Part shown: positions 1 to 8,094 of the stretch, piece after piece
Layout of the letters: the number at the start of each line of letters is the position of its first letter
Position numbering within the stretch: the stretch's first letter is position 1
Source of the DNA: Candidatus Woesearchaeota archaeon
GTDB taxonomy: Archaea; Nanobdellota; Nanobdellia; Woesearchaeales; UBA10200
Reading direction: 5' to 3'
Length of the DNA stretch: 19,264 nucleotides
Assembly: GCA_016180275.1 (NCBI GenBank)
Contig: JACPBN010000047.1
Span: 1 to 19,264, forward strand
Notes under the pieces: generated by a model
The model's database searches: none
What the model saw: only the letters and a program-made list of their open reading frames with translations
Told to the model about the DNA's origin: nothing
Program-made: the position numbers and the translations under genes

Positions 1-866
1 AATGTAATGAAGGGTTGTTGTTTATCAATTGCTATAATATGATGTCCTGTTAATTGAGACGCTACAATAGCAACAACACCAGTTCCACAACAGGCATCAA
101 TAATTCTTCCGTCATCTTCATGTATGTACTTAGCCAAGTAAACTAAGTCCAAAATATGTCCTACTTGTTCAATACCATCATGTGGCATCTGCCCTCTCAT
201 CAAATATACAGCAGCAAACTGTTTTTGATTTAATTCACCTAATCTTCTTACTAATAACGGCGGTAATAATTTTTCTAATAGTTCAGTTAGGTAAAGAGGT
301 CTTTTATTCTCGACCCCCCATGCTGCTCTAAACTCTGGATCAATAGCACTCAAAACAACAGAACTGTTAACTTCGCTAATAACACCTTCTTCAGTCATAA
401 GCCTTAGTAATTCAGTATCATCTATATGAGAAAATTTAGGGTGTGTAGGATTCATTAATTCATTAATATCAAAACTATAGATAGCCCTTATTCTTCTTGC
501 AATTTCTTGCCAATAGATTGTGTTTTTAGCTTCAACTGCTCTAAAATAATATGGCCTAAGAGATGTTTGGCAATCTTTTACATTACCAACAAAGAACCAG
601 TCTCTTCTTTTTGTATCAGGGTCAATGATATATCTATCTCCTTTATTAGGATATTCTAATTCAATATGAAGACCAAAATGCCTATCATTTGCTACTGCCT
701 CTTCAACTGTTTCAGCTCTAGGATTGCTATGGCTCATAATTCTTGGGTTATAATCTCTAGCTGCCTCTAAAAAGAGAGGAAATTTTTCAACTACAAAAAC
801 CATAGGGTCTACGTATTTGTACTCTTTCCAATTTTTTCCATTAACTAATCCTTCTAATGTTGCCAT
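1..866 (-). CDS. Methyltransferase-like protein of unknown target, C-terminus cut by window edge
   Basis: Reading leftward from an ATG at 864-866, the frame stays open for 288 codons to the window edge, so the C-terminus is missing. Residues 255-272 (IIDACCGTGVVAIVASQL) look like motif I of a class I S-adenosylmethionine Rossmann fold, followed by a strand ending in an acidic residue (IIAIDK, 277-282), the usual ribose-binding position. The first ~240 residues are a separate region that I do not recognise. It is rich in aromatic and charged residues (WKEYKYVDP near 13, RRDWFFVGNV near 87) and may bind the substrate. Two TATA-like stretches lie upstream on the minus strand (about 880-893 and 924-934), so the gene seems to have its own promoter. 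Most of the methyltransferase domain is outside the window, so the substrate cannot be guessed. The methyltransferase assignment is an inference from one motif pair. Confidence 0.75.
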   Translation of the reverse strand, partial: MATLEGLVNGKNWKEYKYVDPMVFVVEKFPLFLEAARDYNPRIMSHSNPRAETVEEAVANDRHFGLHIELEYPNKGDRYIIDPDTKRRDWFFVGNVKDCQTSLRPYYFRAVEAKNTIYWQEIARRIRAIYSFDINELMNPTHPKFSHIDDTELLRLMTEEGVISEVNSSVVLSAIDPEFRAAWGVENKRPLYLTELLEKLLPPLLVRRLGELNQKQFAAVYLMRGQMPHDGIEQVGHILDLVYLAKYIHEDDGRIIDACCGTGVVAIVASQLTGHHIIAIDKQQPFIT

Positions 867-1034
867 TTTAAATAAATATTTCAGAAATCTAAACACCGGA
901 ATTGTAAGTTCTAAATCAGGATTTATTTAAATGTTTTTTGACAGAAAATCATTAAAAAGATTAGAGTTATGGATGAAAAGTATAAATAAAGAAAATCAAA
1001 TGCAATAAAAAATTAGTCTTTACCAAATCAATCT

Positions 1035-4000
1035 CTATATCTTAATGCTGCACGGCGAAAATCCGCATCCTGGACAAGTAGCGCATCCTTCTGTCATGTT
1101 CATATCTACACCACATTCAGGGCATGGATTTTGCGCAATTATTTTTTGAGCATCTGCTTTTTGGCCAGATTCCTGGCTTGCTGATCCTGAACCATGTGTT
1201 ACAATTATCTGCTCTTTTTGCGCAATCTTTTTGTGCTCGACTTGAACATGCGTTTCAGGCTCTAATATTATTTGCCCTGCAATGATCTCTTTTACTGTAA
1301 TGCCTTTTACCGGATATGTTACTAGATGATACGGTGTCGTTAAAGTACCGTCATTTAACACAACCACTTCTTCTCCATTAGCTATCTTTTTTACAGTGCC
1401 GTGTGCATCACTTATTGTAATCTCAAATGTCTTTGCCCTGTACTGTTGGAATTCTGTTGACTGCGATTCAACACTCAAGATAGGATATCTGCTGCCGTCT
1501 CTGTATATTGTAATGCCCTTTAATTTTTTCTGCCATGCATCAAGATATACCGTGGAAATAACTTCCGGGTTAATGTCTTCTGCCAGATTAACTGTTGAAG
1601 AAATGCTCTGATCAATATATTTTTGCGCAATTCCTTGTATTTCTACACGTTTCTCCGGCTTAATGTTATGTGCTGTCCTGAAGAAAAAACTTGGCAATAT
1701 GTTCTTTAGCTCTTTATCATTGCCTGCATGTTGCGCTTTATCATTGAGTTTTTTCATATCTAAATACGCTTGCACACTTGAATGGAACACTTTAAAAAAT
1801 TGGTTGAATGACTCAGAGCGCCTGGTATAATACAATGCAAATACCGGCTCTATGCCTCCAGAAACTCCAATGTAATTCTTCTTGCCAAGTACAAATCCAA
1901 GCACAGCATTTGATATTGTGCCTGTCGGTGCAATTGACAGCGAAGCAACATTTCTTATCCCTTGCTTTCTGATTTTTGCCTGTATCTCAGGATCAATTGC
2001 TTCATTCAAGAATGGGCAATTTTTATAGCCTTCATAATAATAACTCTTAAATGGCTCCTTTTCAGCAGCTAAGTCAGAGCTTGCACCATATGCTGTATTT
2101 GCAATGTATTTCATAACTTTGTCCAGCAGTTTAATTCCTTCATCGCTGTCATATGGAATAGCCAGCTGATTAAGCATATCTGCAATTCCCATTACTCCTA
2201 AGCCGGTTCTTCTTGTTTCTTCAGCAGCTTTTCTCTGCTTTTCCAATGCATTTAAAACTTGGTTCCATGTAACAACATTATCAAGGAATCTGGCAAGATT
2301 TCGTGTTGCTTTCTTTAAGCTGTCCCAATCAAGTTTTGCATTCTCTGTATATCCATCAATTACAAATCTGCTCAAATTAATTGAACCAAGGTTGCAGGCT
2401 CCGCCATCTTCAAGAGGCACCTCGCCGCAAGGATTTGTAGATGAAATCGGCCTGCCGACATAATTGCTTGGCGAATAATGTGACATGGTTGTCCAGAAAA
2501 TTAATCCTGGCTCAGCCGTCTTATAATTGCTTGCCACAAATAAATTCCAGATGTCGCGTGCTTTTACAAGATTTCTAAGCTCGCCGGTATTGTCTGAATT
2601 ATAATACAATAAAAAATCTCCTGCGTACCTGATAGCTAGATCATAATCACTGCCTTCTATCTGCACAACATAATCTCCAAATACGTCCCTCTTGTTTTGA
2701 TCATGCAAACTAGGTTCAGATATTTCTGTGTTATAAGTCTTGTTCAAAAAGCTATTCAGCTCAACAGTATTTTTGAATACTGTATATAATTCATATTCTT
2801 TCAGATCCTTTGACGGCATGCCATATGAATAATGAAGGTCTTTGTCTTGCTTAACCGCAATTTTCTTGGTTGAGCCTGCAGAAGTTTTTGCTCTTTTATA
2901 CACAATTATATTTTCTGCGCCATACTTTGTCTGCTCATGCACTGCCTGCATAAACTCATCAGACGCTTTTAAGCTAATATTCGCAAATCTTACTTGGGTA
3001 TTTTCTCTGACTTGCCTGCCAAGTTCCTCAAGCTGCTCTTTATTGAATTTGCCGCTCCACTCTGATTGCTTAATTATCTGTTCAGTTACCCAGTTATTGT
3101 TTTTCTTTACATTAATAAAATTGATAATTTCCGGGTGCTTTACATCAAGCGTCAACATTAAAGCCCCTCTTCTGCCGCTCTGGCCAATCAATCCGGTGGT
3201 TAATGAGTATAATTCCATGAATGAAACTGCGCCTGTTGACCTGTCTGCTGCATTGTGGACAACAGAATCTCTTGGCCGCAAATTTGAAATGTCTATGCCA
3301 ATTCCGCCGCCGTAAGAATAAGTTCTAGCTGCTTCATATGCTGCCTTGTATATTGATTCAATATTATCTTCTTCTATGAGACTAACAAAGCAATTTGCCA
3401 ACGTCTTTAATCTGTATAAGTCGCCTGCGCCTGCCATTACCCTGCCGCCTGGCAGATAATAGCCATTATACAAATCAGTGTAGAAATTTACTGCTGATTG
3501 TTTTTGTTGTTCATCAGTCTGCTCAACAGATGCTATGAACGCAGCCAGTCTTACGAAAACATCTTCTGGAGTAGTTTCAATTAAACTACCATTGATGTCT
3601 TTTAAGCAGTATTTTTTATGATAAATATTTCTTGCCAGCTCACTTCCTCCTAAATAATCTTCATGAACTTGCAGCTCACCGGCTTTCTGCATCCTTTTTA
3701 ACATATAATATAAGCTTTTGTATGCAGCAATCCTGGCCGGGTCAACCATTTTTGATAGCTTGCTTTTGTAAGTGAACATTGCTTCAATTTCTTTTGCTAT
3801 CTCAACTTGTGATGCTCTCTCTTGTGCGCGTTTTGCCCTGTATAATATATATGCTTTTGCAGTTGCAGCATGATATTTTTCAATCAATGTCTTTTCAACT
3901 ATGTCCTGTGTCTCTTCAACAGTAGGGATGTTATCTTTGAATGACCTTGAATTTAGAATTTTAATTGTTTTATCAGCAACTCTTTCTGCTTCAGCTATAT

Positions 4001-4133
4001 CGTGGCCGCCAACTGAGCGTGCAGCCTTGAATATTGCATTTATTATCTTCTGCCTGTCAAAATTTTCTAACTGCCCATCACGCTTCCTGATTTGCGTAAT
4101 CTTGCTTATTATATTCTTTGTTGTAGAACTCAT
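1035..4133 (-). CDS. nrdJ: Adenosylcobalamin-dependent (class II) ribonucleoside-diphosphate reductase
   Basis: This 1032-residue enzyme makes deoxyribonucleotides from ribonucleotides, using a cobalamin-derived thiyl radical. An N-terminal ATP-cone (about 11-105, beginning ITQIRKRDGQLENFDRQKI) implies allosteric control by ATP/dATP. The catalytic barrel shows the redox cysteine in LANCFV (C248), the active-site NPCGE (567-571) with the radical cysteine C569 and glutamate E571, the partner cysteine in ACNLGSINL (C580), and PTGT (736-739). The C-terminus is a cysteine-rich tail (CPECG...GCATCPGCGFSPC) of the kind that re-reduces the active site. No class I small subunit or class III activase is adjacent, which fits class II. 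Compared with the usual barrel there are extra residues between about 400 and 525 and a ~14-residue insert after PTGTISNAV. A GGGGTGA ribosome-binding site lies 7 nt before the ATG, and a TATA box lies near 4172. The enzyme class is very likely. Confidence 0.95.
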   Translation of the reverse strand: MSSTTKNIISKITQIRKRDGQLENFDRQKIINAIFKAARSVGGHDIAEAERVADKTIKILNSRSFKDNIPTVEETQDIVEKTLIEKYHAATAKAYILYRAKRAQERASQVEIAKEIEAMFTYKSKLSKMVDPARIAAYKSLYYMLKRMQKAGELQVHEDYLGGSELARNIYHKKYCLKDINGSLIETTPEDVFVRLAAFIASVEQTDEQQKQSAVNFYTDLYNGYYLPGGRVMAGAGDLYRLKTLANCFVSLIEEDNIESIYKAAYEAARTYSYGGGIGIDISNLRPRDSVVHNAADRSTGAVSFMELYSLTTGLIGQSGRRGALMLTLDVKHPEIINFINVKKNNNWVTEQIIKQSEWSGKFNKEQLEELGRQVRENTQVRFANISLKASDEFMQAVHEQTKYGAENIIVYKRAKTSAGSTKKIAVKQDKDLHYSYGMPSKDLKEYELYTVFKNTVELNSFLNKTYNTEISEPSLHDQNKRDVFGDYVVQIEGSDYDLAIRYAGDFLLYYNSDNTGELRNLVKARDIWNLFVASNYKTAEPGLIFWTTMSHYSPSNYVGRPISSTNPCGEVPLEDGGACNLGSINLSRFVIDGYTENAKLDWDSLKKATRNLARFLDNVVTWNQVLNALEKQRKAAEETRRTGLGVMGIADMLNQLAIPYDSDEGIKLLDKVMKYIANTAYGASSDLAAEKEPFKSYYYEGYKNCPFLNEAIDPEIQAKIRKQGIRNVASLSIAPTGTISNAVLGFVLGKKNYIGVSGGIEPVFALYYTRRSESFNQFFKVFHSSVQAYLDMKKLNDKAQHAGNDKELKNILPSFFFRTAHNIKPEKRVEIQGIAQKYIDQSISSTVNLAEDINPEVISTVYLDAWQKKLKGITIYRDGSRYPILSVESQSTEFQQYRAKTFEITISDAHGTVKKIANGEEVVVLNDGTLTTPYHLVTYPVKGITVKEIIAGQIILEPETHVQVEHKKIAQKEQIIVTHGSGSASQESGQKADAQKIIAQNPCPECGVDMNMTEGCATCPGCGFSPCSIKI

Positions 4134-4140
4134 CTAAATT

Positions 4141-4176
4141 CACCCCTTATTTTATTATAGCTGCATTGTTTAAAAA
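4141..4176 (-). promoter_or_regulatory. nrdJ promoter and ribosome-binding site
   Basis: On the minus strand, TTTTTAAAC (4168-4176) resembles an archaeal TATA box. It would place the transcription start near 4146, giving a leader of about 12 nt. AAGGGGTGA, whose GGTGA core can pair with the archaeal 16S 3' end, lies about 7 nt before the ATG at 4133. The TATA call is by eye. Confidence 0.45.
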
Positions 4177-4189
4177 TTTATTTGTTTTT

Positions 4190-4273
4190 TATTGATGATG
4201 GATTATTATTAACTGTCTATTGATTGTGGATTATTATTATTAACCGTCTATTGATTGTGGATTATTAACTGTT
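4190..4273 (-). repeat. Three degenerate tandem repeats upstream of nrdJ
   Basis: Units lie at 4190-4217, 4218-4248 and 4249-4273. Each starts TATTGAT on the plus strand, continues to a GGATTATT core and ends AACTGT or AACCGT. The units differ mainly in the number of ATT triplets (two, three and one), giving lengths of 28, 31 and 25 nt. They begin just upstream of the nrdJ TATA box on the minus strand, where a transcription factor could bind. They are too short and too irregular, with no unique spacers, to be a CRISPR array. Confidence 0.7.
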
Positions 4274-4300
4274 TTATTTGTTTTAATTTTCTCTTTTTTT

Positions 4301-4380
4301 AAGCTGTTTTTTCACGTCGGTATATCGTCGAGCACCCCACAACACGTTGTGTACTACTTGCCGAAGAACCCCAATAGCTT
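4301..4380. other. GC-richer fold-back segment in the nrdJ upstream region, possible structured RNA
   Basis: The 430-bp gap between nrdJ and the next gene (4134-4568) has no credible coding frame. Within otherwise AT-rich sequence, 4301-4380 stands out. Its ends AAGCTG and TAGCTT can pair, as can TCGG (4317-4320) with CCGA (4361-4364), and CACAAC with GTTGTG (4338-4343 and 4346-4351, two bases apart). These three nested stems on either strand suggest a folded RNA, a regulator palindrome or the remnant of a small inverted-repeat element. I recognise no RNA family. No clear target-site duplication flanks it. Confidence 0.35.
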
Positions 4381-4449
4381 GGATTTTTAGAATAGTTTAC
4401 CGCTTTATAAAGATTATTGTTTTACAAAATATAGGTTTTGAATAATGTT

Positions 4450-4557
4450 TTTGGAAGTGTGGTTTTGAATATTAATTTTGTATGATTACTTTAGGAGAAG
4501 TATGATTAAAATATTAGGTTTGCAAGAATGTATTTGGAAGTGTGGTTTTGAATATTA
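4450..4557. repeat. 25-bp direct repeat, two copies 83 bp apart
   Basis: An identical 25-bp sequence beginning TTTGGAAGTGTGG occurs at 4450-4474 and 4533-4557. A weaker third partial copy (GGTTTTGAATAAT) starts near 4434. The right copy ends 11 bp from the stop codon of the neighbouring radical SAM gene, so the repeat occupies that gene's 3' untranslated region. Function is unknown; segmental duplication is the simplest explanation. Confidence 0.8.
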
Positions 4558-4568
4558 TTTCTGCAATA

Positions 4569-5957
4569 TTATCTTATTGCTGGCGTAGGCTCTGAAAACA
4601 TTGGAGTTGGGTCTCTTTTGATATATGTGACTCTTTTGCTATAATCCACCGATCCATCTGTTCTTTCAAACCTTATAACTTTAAAATCACTTGAACTAAT
4701 TGGAGTAATAATCTGACCAAGAGGATATTCTACTGAAGGCTTGACTTTCTGTACATTAAAAACTCCTGCAGGTGTTATTAGTACACCATGAAAACATGAA
4801 ATGCCCTCTTCAGCAAGGTCTTGTATATTTAATGCTCCAAGTTTTAGTAGCTGGCTAATTTCTGTCGTAGACCCATATGCTTCTTCTAAAAAATATTGAT
4901 CTAGTTGGAAAGATGCTAACACCTTAATTATATCTTGGTATCTCACAGGCTTGTCAGGAGAGATTACAAATCTTTTGCCTGGAAGCTCTACAACATACAA
5001 CTGTCCAGTTATATTGCCATTAGCAGCTCTTTCTTCTCTGGCTTTAATTTCCGCTAGTTGTCTATCATTCAATGAGAATATTTGCATTTGCATATGTTCT
5101 GAGTAAGACAGATATTCCCCATTGCTATGTTGCACGCCAAAGGCATTAAGTATCGCAAATAGAGTGTCATTTGTTAGATAACATTCTTCAGGCTTCATCT
5201 CGTAGGGTAATACGGTTTGGTTTTCAGGCATTAAATTCGGAACAAGGCTATAAAATGCTCTCTCAAGCCTTCTCCTGTTCACATGACTAACACTTACCCT
5301 GGATATTAGACTATTCTGCCATATCAATCTATAATCATAATCGTTTAAAATTTCTTCGCCTCGAAAAATGTTGGTCCAGTTCTTATTTACATCTATTAAT
5401 CCATTAAGTTCAGCGAATGCTTTTTTTCCTGATTCATCAAATTTTTCAGATTCCCTCTGCAATTTGACCATTGTTAAAGTATCTACTTTCTTGCCATCCC
5501 TATCTACGATCACTACGTCTTCAATCTCTTGCCTTAACTTTCTTAATGTATATTCATTTGGTGTTAATAACAATTTTACCACTAGCTCTTCCCTGCCAAC
5601 TGGCACTGTAGTTGAGACTGAAGGACTATAGCCGCATTGTTCTGCAAAAATAGAATGCACTTCCACATAATCATGCCCATCAAAATCATAATCAAATGGA
5701 TCTGAAGCATAGTATAGAAATGGTTGTGAAGTTGCTAGTTCTTTTGAAAATCTACTAGCTAGCCTTGCTAATTGATCATAAGGAAAATATACTTTAATCC
5801 CTCTTTGCGCCTCAAATCCGCAGAAGTGGCAGCCAACGCTACATCCATCTGTAAGCTGGATCGCACCTAGATTTTTCATTATAATACTAAGCTGTTCTTC
5901 ACTAAAACTTTCCATAATATTTTCTAGAGTATTTGATGGTCTTGGTGGTTCCTTCAT
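4569..5957 (-). CDS. Radical SAM protein of unknown function
   Basis: 462 residues. CSVGCHFC (C39, C43, C46) is the canonical CX3CX2C cluster motif, which binds a [4Fe-4S] cluster and S-adenosylmethionine to generate a 5'-deoxyadenosyl radical. It sits after the first strand (GAIQLTDG), as expected for the fold. LYYASDPFDYDFDG near 101-115 matches the second conserved strand region, where such enzymes often have a D-P pair. The C-terminal ~200 residues have no motif I recognise; they include a K-P-V-R-Y-Q-D-I-I-K segment and a hydrophobic stretch near FHGVLITPAGVFNVQKVKPS. There is no B12-binding domain, no TRAM domain and no second cluster motif that I can see. A TATA box lies at 6021-6030. 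The substrate is unknown. The next gene on this strand is another radical SAM protein, but with its own promoter, so a joint pathway is only a possibility. Confidence 0.85.
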   Translation of the reverse strand: MKEPPRPSNTLENIMESFSEEQLSIIMKNLGAIQLTDGCSVGCHFCGFEAQRGIKVYFPYDQLARLASRFSKELATSQPFLYYASDPFDYDFDGHDYVEVHSIFAEQCGYSPSVSTTVPVGREELVVKLLLTPNEYTLRKLRQEIEDVVIVDRDGKKVDTLTMVKLQRESEKFDESGKKAFAELNGLIDVNKNWTNIFRGEEILNDYDYRLIWQNSLISRVSVSHVNRRRLERAFYSLVPNLMPENQTVLPYEMKPEECYLTNDTLFAILNAFGVQHSNGEYLSYSEHMQMQIFSLNDRQLAEIKAREERAANGNITGQLYVVELPGKRFVISPDKPVRYQDIIKVLASFQLDQYFLEEAYGSTTEISQLLKLGALNIQDLAEEGISCFHGVLITPAGVFNVQKVKPSVEYPLGQIITPISSSDFKVIRFERTDGSVDYSKRVTYIKRDPTPMFSEPTPAIR

Positions 5958-6020
5958 GATTTATTAGCTCTGTAGTAGATATTTTTCTGTTATTAAAATT
6001 ATTGATTGAATGAGAGATTA

Positions 6021-6030
6021 CTATTTAAAC
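6021..6030 (-). promoter_or_regulatory. TATA box of the 462-aa radical SAM gene
   Basis: GTTTAAATAG on the minus strand is a near-ideal archaeal TATA box. Transcription would start near 5999, leaving about 42 nt of leader before the ATG at 5957. The leader shows no clear ribosome-binding site. Confidence 0.55.
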
Positions 6031-6109
6031 TTTTCTATTATAACCACTTAGGAGTCATAACTAAAACTAATTTTTTGATTATCTTAGTAGAATTTTATAC
6101 CATATCTAT

Positions 6110-7705
6110 CTATACAACCTCTCCAGTCACACTTCTCAGCATATGCCCAACCACCTTAACATCAACCCATGTGTTCAATGGCAGCTTTTGCTTTATTCCA
6201 ACACATAGAGGATAGCTGCCTATTTGTCTCGCAAATGTTGTGTTGCCGTCATGGATTTCAGTACGAAGCCCTGTCATTATAGTCCCGTTAGGCACTATCT
6301 TCTTCAGCATTGGAAGATCAATCTCCTGCCTGATATGGTTTCTCCATGACCAATACCTTTTCTTATTTTTCTTAATGAATTTGCTGCCAACAGATGCCAT
6401 TTGCGTGCCTTCAAAAATAACTGCCTGCCGTATGTTGATCCTGCGCAGATGGATGTTATTATCCAGCATATATTTTAAGTTCTGCATATTATACTGATGA
6501 GTTTCTTTACTCTCTCCCTCTAATCCAAATATGATGTTAATTCCTGGCAAAAACTTTGGCATCCCATTTTCTCCCCGAACTTGGCCATATTTGTTAATTA
6601 TTTTTGCTGCATTTATAGTAGATTCTGCATCAGCGTTTAATTTATTCAATGCAATTACCTTTGGATCAAAGCTTTCCACACCAAATGCAGCTACATTTCC
6701 TGCAGTACAATACTCTACAACAAGCTTTGTTTTTTCCTCTGTAACAAACCTTGGATTTACATTATCAATGTGCAATATTTCTGGCTTGCAATTTTCTACA
6801 ATTGCTTTTAGCATCTGCTCTATTTGCTGCGGAGAACGGGAAAAAAAATCTGCCTGTTTGCCAAGACGAATATTCGTTATACCGTTTTTAGCAAGTGCTA
6901 TGCACTCATCAACAACATCCTGCACAGGCCTTAGCATGAAAGCGTTTTTTACTGGCTCTGTGCAAAAGCTGCACGTTGCTGCATTACAGCCGCGCGCTGT
7001 CTCAATATCTGCTATCATAAACTCAGGGTATTGAGGATGCTGTTTCACAATTTCTGCGCCCAATATTGCCTGCTCCCTGATAAATTTGTACAGATTAGTT
7101 GCCTGGACATCCTCAGAAAAATTGTTTGCCATCAATAAGTCAAATTTGTATTCAAGATTAGGTATTACAACATCAAATCCATATTTCAGCATTGCTGTAT
7201 TTTGCTGAGTTGCCAATCTTCCGCCAAACAACCCTTCTCCTGCCATTGCGCTTGGCCCAGTAAGTATTTTCTTGCACTCTAAATTTTGGATAAGCCTAGA
7301 AATCTCAGCAAGAGTACCTGGAAGCGCACTTAGGTATTTGCCAGGGGTTTGAACACCGCCAACTACAATAAGCACATCTGTACTGTCAAGGATTTTTTGT
7401 ATATTTGGGTAATTTTTCGACAAATTTGCAACACGAATGTTTGTTGTTGCAGTGTTCTTAATTTTACCGTTATAAAACTTATGCAGTCTGATGTCATCAA
7501 TCGTTAGATAGAAGTAATCATGCACTGAATCTGAATTTTTATTAACGCTGTTATCTTTCTCAATTGCTATGTTATTGCCTTTAACATTATCTCTGTTATA
7601 TTTCAATATGGCGCCAGCTATGTATCTGGGGTAAGTAATCAAGTACGGCGGTACGCCTAAGCCAGAAGGCTCATCTGTGTAACAGTCTAGTATCGTGAAG
7701 CGCAT
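6110..7705 (-). CDS. COG1031-type radical SAM protein with C-terminal RNA-binding-like domain
   Basis: 531 residues. The opening (MRFTILDCYTDEPSGLGVPP followed by YPRYIAGAI) is characteristic of the archaeal COG1031 family of uncharacterised Fe-S oxidoreductases. An N-terminal Rossmann-like region (VLIVVGGVQTPGKYLS, 111-126) precedes the radical SAM barrel. The cluster cysteines are C240, C245 and C248 in RGCNAATCSFCTEP, a CX4CX2C spacing instead of the canonical CX3CX2C. After the barrel come a helix-hairpin-helix-like stretch (about 455-490) and a tail (RQIGSYPLCVGI ... VDVKVVGHMLRSVTGEVV) typical of this family and TRAM-like. A nucleic-acid substrate, perhaps RNA modification, would fit, but the family has no assigned reaction that I know of. 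A TATA box 28 bp before the ATG suggests a leaderless message. The region 41-100 looks like a poorly conserved insertion. Confidence 0.9.
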   Translation of the reverse strand: MRFTILDCYTDEPSGLGVPPYLITYPRYIAGAILKYNRDNVKGNNIAIEKDNSVNKNSDSVHDYFYLTIDDIRLHKFYNGKIKNTATTNIRVANLSKNYPNIQKILDSTDVLIVVGGVQTPGKYLSALPGTLAEISRLIQNLECKKILTGPSAMAGEGLFGGRLATQQNTAMLKYGFDVVIPNLEYKFDLLMANNFSEDVQATNLYKFIREQAILGAEIVKQHPQYPEFMIADIETARGCNAATCSFCTEPVKNAFMLRPVQDVVDECIALAKNGITNIRLGKQADFFSRSPQQIEQMLKAIVENCKPEILHIDNVNPRFVTEEKTKLVVEYCTAGNVAAFGVESFDPKVIALNKLNADAESTINAAKIINKYGQVRGENGMPKFLPGINIIFGLEGESKETHQYNMQNLKYMLDNNIHLRRINIRQAVIFEGTQMASVGSKFIKKNKKRYWSWRNHIRQEIDLPMLKKIVPNGTIMTGLRTEIHDGNTTFARQIGSYPLCVGIKQKLPLNTWVDVKVVGHMLRSVTGEVV

Positions 7706-7725
7706 TTTATAGTCGAGAAACTAGC

Positions 7726-7790
7726 TTTTAATATAAAGATTGCGGTAAGTGCATTTTATTTTATGCTTCTAGAACAATCTTTTTATACTT
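7726..7790. promoter_or_regulatory. Divergent leaderless promoters
   Basis: On the minus strand CTTTATATTAAAA (7726-7738) is centred 28 bp before the ATG at 7705. On the plus strand CTTTTTATACTT (7779-7790) is centred about 26 bp before the ATG at 7810. Both distances put the transcription start at or next to the start codon, as in leaderless archaeal genes, and support both start choices. Confidence 0.55.
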
Positions 7791-7809
7791 AGTTTAATAT
7801 TCTAATCAT

Positions 7810-8079
7810 ATGAACTCAAAAGTCAAGACTAATCTTAGGCAAATTTTCAACAGATATAATCCTATTGGCATATACCAGGATGATGAAACCAATATTGATG
7901 AATATGATCCTGAAATTAATAGATTAATTATTAAATTTAAAAATTCAAAAAACAAAGATGAATTCTTAGCAGAATTACATACTGTTTTTATCAAGATGTT
8001 TGATAAGAAAATTGCAGGCCCTAAATCAAGATATAAAAAATTGGCAAATGAGGTATATGATTTTCTAAAGTTCCATTAA
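7810..8079 (+). CDS. Small DUF1871-like protein
   Basis: 89 residues, acidic N-terminal half. The pattern N-x-x-N-P-I-G-I-Y ... D-E-Y-D-P-E-I-x-R-L-I (15-39) resembles the DUF1871/YugE family, where a W-D-P-x-G-x segment is followed by E-D-x-Y-x-x-E-I and a helix. In bacteria such small proteins occur alone or as immunity-like genes; their biochemical role is not established. There is no signal peptide, membrane segment or zinc motif. The start is supported by a TATA box ~26 bp upstream. The gene ends 15 nt before carS on the same strand, so the two are probably co-transcribed, though I see no functional link. The family assignment rests on pattern memory and is moderate at best; the gene itself is well supported. 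Confidence 0.75.
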   Translation: MNSKVKTNLRQIFNRYNPIGIYQDDETNIDEYDPEINRLIIKFKNSKNKDEFLAELHTVFIKMFDKKIAGPKSRYKKLANEVYDFLKFH

Positions 8080-8094
8080 GTTTAATAACTTCTA

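Noticed and set aside
2842..3315. 157-codon frame opposite the ribonucleotide reductase
   Set aside because: It is antisense to a strongly conserved catalytic region and its composition is that of a complementary-strand shadow.
1035..4133. Intein within the ribonucleotide reductase
   Set aside because: RNR genes often carry inteins, but there is no His-Asn-Cys/Ser splice end or matching N-terminal block; the extra segments look like ordinary loops.
4190..4273. CRISPR array
   Set aside because: Only three short units of unequal length, no unique spacers between them and no cas genes in the window.
4134..4300. Cobalamin riboswitch or NrdR box upstream of nrdJ
   Set aside because: No B12-box-like sequence and no NrdR-type palindrome could be seen; the leader predicted from the TATA box is only about 12 nt.
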